Shown here: in pieces, positions 36,147-44,188 of the stretch
Layout of the letters: every line of letters starts with the position of its first letter
How positions within the stretch are numbered: position 1 is the first letter of the stretch
Translations under genes and position numbers: made by a program
Origin: Bacillota bacterium
Lineage (GTDB): Bacteria > Bacillota > UBA4882 > UBA8346
Length of the DNA stretch: 64,000 nt
Assembly: GCA_023392595.1 (NCBI GenBank)
Contig: JAEVYU010000033.1
Coordinates: 1-64,000 of the forward strand
Reading direction: 5' to 3'
The notes under the pieces: generated by a model
Database searches by the model: none
What the model was told of the DNA's origin: nothing
What the model saw: the letters and a program-made list of their open reading frames with translations, nothing else

Positions 36147-36803
36147 ATGCAAGATTTCTGGTTATCGTTCGGAATGATTTTTTTGGCCGAGTTGGGGGAC
36201 AAGACCCAGTTGGTGGCATTGACCTTGGCGACCCGGTACCAGGCGACTATCGTTTTAGCGGGAATATTCACCGCCACATTGGCGGTCCATGTTTTTTCTG
36301 CGGCTTTAGGCGGACTTATGGGTGGTTTATTGCCGATCGATTGGATTAAATTTATCGCTGGGGTTGCATTTATCGGGTTTGGTTTTTGGACTTTGCGAGG
36401 TGACTGTCTTGAGGAAGGTGATGATGGGACATGCCGTCGCATTGCCTCCCCTTTTTGGCTGGTTTTTGTGACCTTTTTTCTGGCCGAGCTTGGGGATAAA
36501 ACCATGTTGAGTACGATGACTTTGGCGGCTACCGGTTCTTTTGTTCCGGTATGGATCGGCCCAACCTTGGGAATGGTGGCTTCCGACGGCTTGGCCATAT
36601 TGGTTGGCAAGTTGCTGGGAACCAAACTGCCGGAAAAATTGGTTAAAATCGGCGCCGGAGTGATCTTCCTCGGTTTTGGCGTATTCAGTATCTTTCAAGG
36701 TGGGCTAAAGCTGCCGTTTTATGCCTGGATTATCGCAGTATTGTTTATCGGAGTATTGGCCGGAATTTTCTTAAGACCGCAGAAAAAAGACTGTCGGAGC
36801 TAA
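36147..36803 (+). CDS. UPF0016/GDT1-family manganese exporter
   Basis: 218 residues from ATG 36147; AGGAGGT lies six bases before. Two repeats of three membrane segments each carry the family motif E-x-G-D-K-[TS]: FLAELGDKTQLVALTLA (~residues 12-28) and FLAELGDKTMLSTMTLA (~120-136). Relatives (MneA, Mnx, yeast Gdt1) export or transport Mn2+ (and Ca2+). The upstream Mn riboswitch supports Mn2+ efflux across the cell membrane as its job. Confidence 0.93.
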   Translation: MQDFWLSFGMIFLAELGDKTQLVALTLATRYQATIVLAGIFTATLAVHVFSAALGGLMGGLLPIDWIKFIAGVAFIGFGFWTLRGDCLEEGDDGTCRRIASPFWLVFVTFFLAELGDKTMLSTMTLAATGSFVPVWIGPTLGMVASDGLAILVGKLLGTKLPEKLVKIGAGVIFLGFGVFSIFQGGLKLPFYAWIIAVLFIGVLAGIFLRPQKKDCRS

Positions 36804-37049
36804 AGGATCCTTTCCGGGCTTTGCCATCCCGGAATCCCTAAGCTTTTAGGAATTATAAATGAAAAGGACCTTCTTTATTCGACTTATCAAAAGGAAAATT
36901 ATAAAAGCCGCCCCTGGTATGAGAAGCGGATTTGCCGGTTGCTATCAACCAACCCCGTGTCACAAATGCCACAATGAACATAGGATATCAGGTATAGTCC
37001 AAGTCATTTGCAACATGACTTCATTGTATATAATTTGGAAGGTGATGAG

Positions 37050-37232
37050 ATGTTTTTTATCACTTCAGACAAGTGCAGGGTAATTGATATCCGAGACCAT
37101 ATCAATCCGAAACTACCGATCTGGACGAAAGATCATCATCAGTTTGCGGTGGAAATTGCGTCTACAGAATATCTTAATACGGACGAAAAAACCTCACCGA
37201 TGCTTCCTGCAGGTTGGGTGGTGCTAAAGTGA
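37050..37232 (+). CDS. 60-residue protein coupled to the PHP gene
   Basis: ATG 37050 is six bases after GGAAGGTGA. The chain starts MFFITSDKCRVIDIRDHINP and ends LPAGWVVLK; no membrane segment. Its TGA lies within the GTGA that also starts the PHP-domain gene, a 4-nt overlap indicating translational coupling. The TATAAT at 37029 could be its -10. I do not recognise the family. It might be a small partner of the PHP enzyme or a translational leader; the frame extends upstream to 37008 without a ribosome binding site. Confidence 0.6.
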   Translation: MFFITSDKCRVIDIRDHINPKLPIWTKDHHQFAVEIASTEYLNTDEKTSPMLPAGWVVLK

Positions 37233-38269
37233 GCAAAACACTTGTCGCTAATCCGTATGTAAATTTTAAGAGTTACCAACAATATGTGAGTAATTACCAT
37301 ACTCATACTACTGAAAGTGATGGCAGGCTTTACGGAGCCGAGGTTATTGAGCGTTACCACAAAGCAAATTATGATATTTTGATCCTAACCGATCACGACC
37401 GGAGCCGTCCCAGCAGATCGCCACGGGAAAATAGCGGCGAACCATTCGTAAATACTTGGCCTTGGTCTAAATTTGAAGGCGATGAACCCTATCAAGCTCC
37501 GGCCGGAAGATACTCCAGAGACCCGGTTACCGGTATTGTTCCGGCACTTAATATGTTAGCCATCGAAGGTGTTGAATTATCACGAAGGCACCATTTGGGA
37601 TCTTTTGACAACGATTTTACCGGCGGCGGAGTTGACTATACTGATGAAAGTCAGGTAACGGAAGTACAATCCCGCAATGGTCTTTGTATGTTTTACCACC
37701 CGGGGCGTTATGACTTTAAACCAAGTTGGTATATTAACTTATTTAAGAAATACCAGGCCTTGGTGGGGGTGGAAGTTTTTAATCAGGATGATCGTTACCC
37801 AAATGATCGGAAACTATGGGATGAGATATTAACCTCAAGTATGCCGAATATACCGGTATGGGGTTATAGTAATGATGATATGCATCGGGAAGAACATTTA
37901 TTTCGAAATTACAATTGGATGTTAATGCCGAACCTGGAGGTAGGAGCCTGGAGAAAGGCAATGCAGTCAGGGAGGTCTTATTTTTGTTATGAATATACTG
38001 GAATTGGTCAACACAAATGCCCGAGGATCTATGACATAAAGACGGATGACCGGTCAATTGCCATTGATACCGATGGCTCGGATATTGACTGGATATTTAA
38101 TAAAAAGGTGGTTGGTAACGGACCGGTTTTTGACTTAAGTGCACATCAAGGAAATTATGTCCGAGCCGAGATTAAAAATAACTTCGGCATAACTTGTACT
38201 CAACCATTTGGATTTTCTACCAATTTGCTTGTTTGGGGCGAATGGCTGTTTCCAAAGAAATATTTTTAA
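37229..38269 (+). CDS. PHP-domain metal-dependent phosphoesterase-like protein
   Basis: 346 residues from GTG 37229, overlapping the upstream stop by 4 nt. PHP motif I YHTHTTESDG (~22-31), motif II TDHDRSR, a Glu in AIEGVELSRRHH (motif III-like) and YHPGRYD plus GYSNDDMHREEH near the C-terminal half supply the His/Asp/Glu metal ligands. PHP enzymes hydrolyse phosphate esters or act as nucleases; the substrate is not evident. The C-terminal ~100 residues look like an added beta-rich domain. Cytoplasmic. Confidence 0.85.
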   Translation: MSKTLVANPYVNFKSYQQYVSNYHTHTTESDGRLYGAEVIERYHKANYDILILTDHDRSRPSRSPRENSGEPFVNTWPWSKFEGDEPYQAPAGRYSRDPVTGIVPALNMLAIEGVELSRRHHLGSFDNDFTGGGVDYTDESQVTEVQSRNGLCMFYHPGRYDFKPSWYINLFKKYQALVGVEVFNQDDRYPNDRKLWDEILTSSMPNIPVWGYSNDDMHREEHLFRNYNWMLMPNLEVGAWRKAMQSGRSYFCYEYTGIGQHKCPRIYDIKTDDRSIAIDTDGSDIDWIFNKKVVGNGPVFDLSAHQGNYVRAEIKNNFGITCTQPFGFSTNLLVWGEWLFPKKYF

Positions 38270-38431
38270 TAACGTAAGCGTATAGTAGCTCCCTACCTTG
38301 AAAATGGTTAGGGCTTTTAATTTGTTTTAAAGGGATTTTCTTTTCGCGGATTTGAAAAAAGCTAGGTGCGGCTCGCCTCTACCAGATTAAGACATCAGTT
38401 TTGGTACACTGAAACCCTCTTGATTCCAATT

Positions 38432-38610
38432 AATTTTAGCAGGACTTTTTCGATAATTTCGACTAGAGAATATTAGAAAATATCGCACGGCCGCAGGTTC
38501 AAATCCTGTCGCCTAGAACCATAAGAAAACCTTGATTCGACGGACTTTGGGACGTCAAATTTTTGTTTTGGGAATCTTTTTTGCAAACCGCGTCATTATT
38601 GGGTTTATAA
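38432..38610 (+). repeat. tRNA-end repeat A (tRNA-Pro-like 3' arm plus terminator)
   Basis: Left part (TTTTAGCAGGACTTTTTCG to ACGGCC) is shared with repeat B at 40354. Then a tRNA-like T-arm GCAGG-TTCAAAT-CCTGT and CCTAGAACCA (CCA at 38519-38521), resembling the 3' half of a tRNA-Pro; no 5' half is present. A GACG/CGTC terminator-like hairpin and T-run follow, with homology to 34131-34215. Confidence 0.7.
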
Positions 38611-38723
38611 AAAATATGCCCGCGGGGATATTTAATAAAACTTATTTTGTTTATAAAAACAAAGGAGACTGACTTGAAGTTGGCCCCTTTTTGCGTAAAT
38701 AGAGAAATTTTTTTATATTGTTA

Positions 38724-38752
38724 TTGACATTTTGTATCATTCAACTTAGAAT
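38724..38752 (+). promoter_or_regulatory. Sigma-A promoter of the cobalamin riboswitch transcript
   Basis: Perfect TTGACA 38724-38729, 17-bp spacer, TAGAAT 38747-38752. Confidence 0.85.
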
Positions 38753-38765
38753 AAATTAAATAATC

Positions 38766-38935
38766 TTATAGGTGCCGATCGGTAATCGATTGGAGAATAG
38801 GGAACGGGGTGAGAATCCTCGACGAACCCATCGCCGTATACGGAGAGTGAACCCTCAAAATGCCACTGGGAAAAATCCCGGGAAGGCGAAGGTAAGCGAA
38901 GACACGTAAGCCGGAAAACCTGCCTTAAGGTATCA
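38766..38935 (+). ncRNA. Cobalamin (B12) riboswitch
   Basis: Conserved blocks in order: GGTGCC at 38771, GAATAGGGAAC, GGTGAGAATCC, the B12-box core GCCACTGGG near 38862, GGAAGGCGAAGG, and AAAACCTGCC at the 3' end. It lies directly downstream of a consensus promoter and upstream of an intrinsic terminator and cobT, so adenosylcobalamin is expected to switch transcription off. Confidence 0.92.
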
Positions 38936-38955
38936 AATATTCAGTGGATAATGGT

Positions 38956-39001
38956 AAAGTCTGCGAGTATAGCTATATGCTGTATTTGCGGACTTTTTTT
39001 A
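38956..39001 (+). terminator. Expression-platform terminator of the B12 riboswitch
   Basis: AGTCTGCGAGTATAG (38958) pairs with CTGTATTTGCGGACT (to 38994) using three G-T wobbles, followed by seven T residues. Confidence 0.85.
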
Positions 39002-39080
39002 TTCACCCAAAGGGGAGTGAAGCAATTCTGCAATGATCAACATTCAAATAGCAAAAAAATTATTTAATTAGGAGGTTATC

Positions 39081-40157
39081 ATGAAACTTGAGGAAATTTC
39101 GGAAAAAATTAAGGGACTTGATAGCACCGCAATGGATACCACCCGTATCTTACAGGACAGTTTGGTAAAACCTGCCGGTAGCCTTGGCATGCTTGAAAAC
39201 ATCAGCATTCAGATGGCAGGAATTACAGGCAAGGTGAAAAGCAACATTGATAAAAGAGTTCACTTTGTTTTTGGTGCAGACAACGGTATTTATGAGGAAG
39301 GCGTATCCGCAGCACCGCAAATTTTCACTAACTTTTTGATGAAGGGCTATGCTTCCGGTAAGAAATGCGGAATCAACGTCCTTTGTGAATACAACAAGGT
39401 TGACTTAAAGCTTGTTGATATGGGTGTTATTGGCGAACTTGACTATCCCAATATTCTCAATAAAAAGTTGATGCCAAACGGCACCAATAACTTTTACAAG
39501 GAAAGGTCAATGAGCCGGGATATCGCTTTCAAAGGGATAGAAGTTGGCTTTGACCTTGTAAAGCTGGCCTGTGATGAAGGTTATGATATTATCGGCATCG
39601 GCGAGGTTGGTATGGGCAATACCTCTACGGCAGCTGCCTGTATCATGGCGGCACTCGGCAGTATCGATACGGAAAAAGCAATCGGCAGAGGCGGCGGGCT
39701 CACCGATGAAGCCTATGAAAACAAAAAACGTGTGATTTCACAAGCCTTGGCAATGCACAAACCCGACGCAAAGGATATTGTAGATATTATTTCAAAGGTT
39801 GGCGGGCTTGACATTGCTGCTATGACCGGTGTGTTTATTGGCGCAGCATATTACCGCAAACCTGTTATTATTGACGGTGTGATCTCCATCGCTGCTGCAC
39901 TGCTCGCCTATAAATTCAACCAACTCACAAAAGAGTTTATGTTCCCCTCACATATATCCGAAGAGCCGGCGTACAATCTTGCAGCCGAAGCCATGGAACT
40001 GAAACCTATGCTTAACCTTGGAATGCGACTTGGTGAAGGGACAGGCTGCCCGATAGCCATGGGAGTTATCGGTAATGCAATGGCTATTATCAATAACATG
40101 AGTACCTTTGAAGAAGTCAATATGGATATTGAATACCGAAAAGGAATAAAGGCTTAA
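39081..40157 (+). CDS. cobT: Nicotinate-nucleotide--dimethylbenzimidazole phosphoribosyltransferase
   Basis: 358 residues; TAGGAGG precedes ATG 39081. It makes alpha-ribazole phosphate for the lower ligand of cobalamin in the cytoplasm. Family signatures: KPAGSLGMLENI, FGADNGIYEEGVSAAP, GEVGMGNTSTAAACI, and the C-terminal LGMRLGEGTGCPIA containing the catalytic Glu. Under a B12 riboswitch. No other cobalamin gene is adjacent. Codon choice (frequent CTT, AGC, GCA; few CGG) differs from neighbouring genes, and the unit lies between tRNA-end repeats A and B, both pointing to transfer. Confidence 0.95.
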   Translation: MKLEEISEKIKGLDSTAMDTTRILQDSLVKPAGSLGMLENISIQMAGITGKVKSNIDKRVHFVFGADNGIYEEGVSAAPQIFTNFLMKGYASGKKCGINVLCEYNKVDLKLVDMGVIGELDYPNILNKKLMPNGTNNFYKERSMSRDIAFKGIEVGFDLVKLACDEGYDIIGIGEVGMGNTSTAAACIMAALGSIDTEKAIGRGGGLTDEAYENKKRVISQALAMHKPDAKDIVDIISKVGGLDIAAMTGVFIGAAYYRKPVIIDGVISIAAALLAYKFNQLTKEFMFPSHISEEPAYNLAAEAMELKPMLNLGMRLGEGTGCPIAMGVIGNAMAIINNMSTFEEVNMDIEYRKGIKA

Positions 40158-40353
40158 AAAAAGGGGCTGCAATTTTAAGTTGCAGCCTCAGAACGCTGAC
40201 AGAGTCACTCGAAAGGGAGACTCTTCAGGAGTGGACATGATTTTGTGTACATGAAGTCAATTTATTTTTTGATCAATTTATTTTGACGTTCAATTGTCGT
40301 TCTAGACTCTCGATTGTTTTCGATTGAATTTGATTAGAAAATGTTTGCATATC

Positions 40354-40500
40354 AATTTTACCAGGACTTTTTCTATGAATTCGACTAGAAAATATTGGTA
40401 AATATTGTACGGCCATTGGTTCGACTCCTATCGGGCGCATTATTATACTAAAATGAATTGGCGGAGATTTTGACCGTCAATTTTTTATTTTTGGGAGAGT
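40354..40500 (+). repeat. tRNA-end repeat B (tRNA-Arg 3' arm plus terminator)
   Basis: Left part parallels repeat A (TTTTACCAGGACTTTTTC, TCGACTAGAAAATATTGG, ACGGCC). It then contains an exact copy of the tRNA-Arg 3' end and a GGCGG/CCGTC terminator-like hairpin with T-run. Confidence 0.75.
40418..40439 (+). other. Putative attachment site: copy of tRNA-Arg 3' end
   Basis: 22 nt identical to the tRNA-Arg(CCG) 3' terminal segment 22684-22705 (T-arm through discriminator base), in the same orientation. Direct repeats of a tRNA 3' end are the usual attL/attR of tyrosine-integrase islands. No integrase gene is visible between. Confidence 0.7.
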
Positions 40501-40673
40501 GGTTCATTTTGGTTCGTTTTCTTCCGGGATATATGGATATATAAAGAACGTAATTTTGGTGAAACATACCGCTAGATAGTTATAAAAAATAAGAACGGAT
40601 AGAAACTTTATCAAGAGGATGCCGTTATATAGAGTATAACCCTTTTTTCATTTGCATCAACCTCCTTTGGTTA

Positions 40674-40707
40674 CCCCGCCACTTTAATCGGTGTGCGGGG
40701 CCTTTTT
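40674..40707 (+). terminator. Terminator-like hairpin
   Basis: CCCCGCCAC (40674) pairs with GTGTGCGGGG (to 40700, one-base bulge), followed by CCTTTTT. It isolates the ChvE operon from upstream sequence. Confidence 0.7.
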
Positions 40708-40931
40708 ATGTTTTGTGGGCGGTGGAGGGATTGAAACAGTTTTGACCATGGACCTGGAAAACTGAGATCTTATTCGTCAGTCAAAACAAAAGAGGAAACA
40801 GCCCGACGTTTTATTAACTTTTTTTTTCGAAATTGTTCCTTTACTGCCCGTTGGACGCTTTGTTCAAGGGGCTTTTTTGTTGTATGAGAAACAAATAAAA
40901 AACTATGTTAACCTAAAGCCAACGCTTCCTA

Positions 40932-40960
40932 TTGACAATCAAAAAAGATAACGTTACAAT
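40932..40960 (+). promoter_or_regulatory. Sigma-A promoter of the sugar ABC operon
   Basis: TTGACA 40932-40937, 17-bp spacer, TACAAT 40955-40960. Leader of about 240 nt before the binding-protein gene. Confidence 0.75.
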
Positions 40961-41207
40961 AAAATTAAAAATAATTAAAAAAAGTTAAAACAAGAAAAAT
41001 TATTGGTTAAATGGTACCGGAAATTTATCCGATCGACACCGAATATCAATCGAATCATATCCCGGTGAACTTTTTAGATGTTTGAATATTATCCACACAA
41101 CAGTTCGCCCCATCTTTTTGCATTGTTGCAACAAACTGGTTTTCTTTATTCAAAAGGGTGTTTTAACTAAGGTTATTCATGATAAAAAACTATTGGAGGG
41201 AGATTTA

Positions 41208-42269
41208 ATGAGGAAATTATTAGGTTATTTAGTAGCTTTGTCAATGGTTTTTGCGCTTGCGGGTTTCGGCCAGGCAGCAAGTAAGGGTTATGTGGGAATT
41301 GCAATGCCGACACAGTCATCCGAACGGTGGATTAAAGACGGTCGCACCATGAAAGATATCCTTGAAAAAAGAGGATATCAAGTTGATCTGCAATACGCCG
41401 AAGATGATATCCCGACTCAAAAATCTCAAATTGAAAACATGGTGACCAAAGGGGCAAAAATCTTAGTTATTGCCGCGATCGATGGTTCCACCCTTTCGGG
41501 AACACTTGACAATGCAGCTAAAAGCGGAGTTAAAGTTATCTCCTATGACCGTTTGTTAGTCAATACCAAAGCTGTTTCTTATTATGCAACTTTTGATAAC
41601 AGAAAAGTCGGTCAACTCCAAGCTCAATCTTTAGTTGACGGCCTCACGAAATTTAAAGGCAAAGGTCCTTGGAATATTGAAATGTTTGCCGGTTCCCCCG
41701 ACGATACCAATTCCTTCTATTTCTATTCGGGAGCCATGGATGTTCTTCAACCTTTAATGAAAAAAGGCCAAATCGTTGTTCCGTCCAAACAAACCAAACA
41801 AGCTGAAATGGGTACCTTGCGTTGGGATGGCGCTGTCGCTCAATCCCGTATGGATGCCCTTTTGGCTGCCAACTATTCGGGCGGAAAGAAACTGGATGGT
41901 GTATTATCACCGTATGATGGTATTTCCAGAGGCATCTTATCATCCCTGATTTCCTTCGGTTTTGTTCCCGGCAAAAATTTACCGATTGTTACCGGACAAG
42001 ATGCTGAAGCCGCTTCCATTAAATTGATTAAAGCCGGTCAACAATATTCCACTATCTTAAAAGATACCCGCGACCTGGCGAAAGTTGCTTCCGACATGGT
42101 TGACGCTGTTTTAAAAGGGAGCAAACCTCAAATCAATGATACCAAGACTTACAATAACAATGTAAAAGTCGTTCCTTCGTTCTTGCTAGCTCCTTACATT
42201 GTCACCAAAGATAACTATCAAAAATTGGTTATCGACTCCGGTTATATCAAAGCGTCGGATATTCAATAA
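41208..42269 (+). CDS. chvE: Monosaccharide-binding protein, ChvE type
   Basis: 353 residues from ATG 41208 (GGAGGG seven bases before); the longer frame from 41082 lacks a site. Signal peptide RKLLGYLVALSMVFALAGFG with cleavage near QAA; no lipobox. Periplasmic-binding-protein fold of the ribose/xylose/ChvE kind: GIAMPTQSSERWIKDG, AAIDGSTLSGTLDNAAKSGV, SYDRLLVN, VTGQDAEAASIKLIKAG. ChvE homologues bind galactose, glucose, arabinose or xylose. Followed by the cognate GguA and GguB genes after a stable hairpin. Confidence 0.9.
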   Translation: MRKLLGYLVALSMVFALAGFGQAASKGYVGIAMPTQSSERWIKDGRTMKDILEKRGYQVDLQYAEDDIPTQKSQIENMVTKGAKILVIAAIDGSTLSGTLDNAAKSGVKVISYDRLLVNTKAVSYYATFDNRKVGQLQAQSLVDGLTKFKGKGPWNIEMFAGSPDDTNSFYFYSGAMDVLQPLMKKGQIVVPSKQTKQAEMGTLRWDGAVAQSRMDALLAANYSGGKKLDGVLSPYDGISRGILSSLISFGFVPGKNLPIVTGQDAEAASIKLIKAGQQYSTILKDTRDLAKVASDMVDAVLKGSKPQINDTKTYNNNVKVVPSFLLAPYIVTKDNYQKLVIDSGYIKASDIQ

Positions 42270-42283
42270 AAAAATCAATGCTT

Positions 42284-42325
42284 CATCTCAATTCGGTTGT
42301 CAAAAAAGGATAACCCTTTGAGATG
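42284..42325 (+). promoter_or_regulatory. Hairpin downstream of the binding-protein gene
   Basis: CATCTCAA (42284-42291) pairs with TTGAGATG (42318-42325), inner GGTTGTC/GGATAACC stem; no T-run. Likely protects the binding-protein mRNA and partly uncouples it from gguAB. Confidence 0.7.
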
Positions 42326-42643
42326 TTTTGCCAGAATGGTTGAAATAGTTAAAACACCAAGAACCATCCATTGTTAGGTTGTTTTTATTGAAAGATTTCA
42401 TAGTGGAGAAAAGCTTCGTTCGTATGGATTTCAATGGAACCACTTGATTATATTTTCAGGGTACAGCCATCGGTTAACAAGCTCCGAACCGCTTTTTTCT
42501 TAGCTTATTACCATTTCGGAGTGCCGGTGGCTTGCCTTTATTTTCAATATCAATTCGGGATTGGGTTCAAAAAACATTTTGTCGCCTCTGCTCGAAGTTC
42601 GCTATATACCTTTAGTGCCGGGTATTCATAAAGGAGAATCAAA

Positions 42644-44188
42644 ATGGAAAATTATGTTTTGGAAATGAAAAATATTACCAAAGTATTCCCCGGTGTGAAA
42701 GCGTTGAATAACGTAAATTTGCAAATCAAACCTCATCACATTCATGCTTTGGTTGGTGAAAACGGAGCGGGTAAATCTACTTTGATGAATATTTTGAGTG
42801 GGGTTTATCCATATGGAACATACGATGGTGATATTATCGTAGATGGTGAAATATGTAAGTTTAAGGACATCCGGGAAAGCGAAGCGAAAGGCATCGCCAT
42901 TATTCATCAAGAGTTGGCGTTGATTCCCACGCTATCGGTGGCCGAGAATATTTTTATCGGTAATGAACAGACCAGTAACGGGGTTACGATTAATTGGAAT
43001 AAAACCCGGCAACGGACCCTTGAAATCATAAAAAAAGTTGGTTTAAATGTCAATATCGAGACCAAGATTATGGATCTTGGAATGGGTAAACAGCAACTGG
43101 TGGAAATCAGTAAGGCGTTATCGAAGGATATTAAAATATTAATATTGGATGAACCTACTGCGGCCTTGAACGATGAGGATTCCGAACATTTGCTCAACTT
43201 AATCCTGGGCCTCAAAGAACATGGAATCACTTCGATTATTATTTCCCATAAATTACAGGAAGTGATCAAAGTCGCGGATGAAATTACCGTGATTCGGGAT
43301 GGAGCCACCATTGAAACGCTTGTGAAAGGACAGGATGAAATCACCGAGGCTCGCATTATCAAGGGCATGGTTGGACGGGAAATCACCGACCGCTTCCCCA
43401 AACGTCAAAATAAAATCGGTGATATCCGGTTTGAAATTGAAAATTGGAATGTCTATGATCCGACCGACGAATCCAGGCAGATCATCAAAGATGTCAATGT
43501 AAATGTAAGACGGGGTGAAGTTGTTGGCATTGCAGGCTTGATGGGCGCCGGCCGGACCGAACTGGCCATGAGCGTCTTTGGAAAAGCCTATGGCAGGAAA
43601 ATTTCCGGCAGTATTAAAAAAGATGGCCAAAAGTTAGAATTACACAACGTTAGTGAGGCGATTAAAAATAAAATCACCTATTCAACGGAGGATAGAAAAA
43701 ACGCCGGTTTGGTTCTAACATCCGATATCAGGCGAAACATTACACTTTCAGCACTTCCTAAAATAGCCAAATTCAGTGTGGTTGATGAAAATAGGGAAAT
43801 AAAAGTTGGGGAAGAATACCGTGAAAAATTGAGAATCAAATCATCCAGCGTTTTTCAAAACGCCGGAAATTTATCGGGTGGTAATCAACAGAAAGTTGTC
43901 TTTAGTAAGTGCATATTTGCAGACCCGGATGTCTTGTTTTTGGATGAGCCGACCCGGGGAATTGATGTCGGAGCAAAATATGAAATCTATTCAATCATCA
44001 ATGAATTGGCTGAAGAAGGAAAGTCGATTCTCATGATATCATCAGAATTGCCCGAAATTTTGGGAATGTGCGACCGGATATACGTCATGAATGAAGGAAG
44101 AATTGTCGGAGAGCTTTCCAGGAAGGAAGCCTCTCAAGAAAACATTATGCATTGCATTATGCAAAGTAATAGGGAGGTCTCAAAGTGA
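42644..44188 (+). CDS. gguA: Sugar ABC transporter ATP-binding protein, GguA type
   Basis: 514 residues after AAAGGAGAATC. Two tandem nucleotide-binding domains: the first with Walker A GENGAGKST, signature LGMGKQQLVEISKAL and Walker B ILILDEPTAAL; the second with degenerate Walker A GLMGAGRTEL, signature LSGGNQQKVVFSKC and Walker B VLFLDEPTRGID. This is the two-domain CUT2 ATPase that powers uptake through GguB. The gene overlaps gguB by 4 nt or touches it, depending on the gguB start. Confidence 0.94.
   Translation: MENYVLEMKNITKVFPGVKALNNVNLQIKPHHIHALVGENGAGKSTLMNILSGVYPYGTYDGDIIVDGEICKFKDIRESEAKGIAIIHQELALIPTLSVAENIFIGNEQTSNGVTINWNKTRQRTLEIIKKVGLNVNIETKIMDLGMGKQQLVEISKALSKDIKILILDEPTAALNDEDSEHLLNLILGLKEHGITSIIISHKLQEVIKVADEITVIRDGATIETLVKGQDEITEARIIKGMVGREITDRFPKRQNKIGDIRFEIENWNVYDPTDESRQIIKDVNVNVRRGEVVGIAGLMGAGRTELAMSVFGKAYGRKISGSIKKDGQKLELHNVSEAIKNKITYSTEDRKNAGLVLTSDIRRNITLSALPKIAKFSVVDENREIKVGEEYREKLRIKSSSVFQNAGNLSGGNQQKVVFSKCIFADPDVLFLDEPTRGIDVGAKYEIYSIINELAEEGKSILMISSELPEILGMCDRIYVMNEGRIVGELSRKEASQENIMHCIMQSNREVSK

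Noticed and set aside
36859..37083. 74-codon open frame upstream of the PHP unit
   Set aside because: No ribosome binding site and basic, low-complexity sequence; the small coupled frame at 37050 is better supported.
42434..42631. 65-codon open frame between chvE and gguA
   Set aside because: No ribosome binding site, and it lies in the spacer behind the mRNA hairpin; composition not protein-like.
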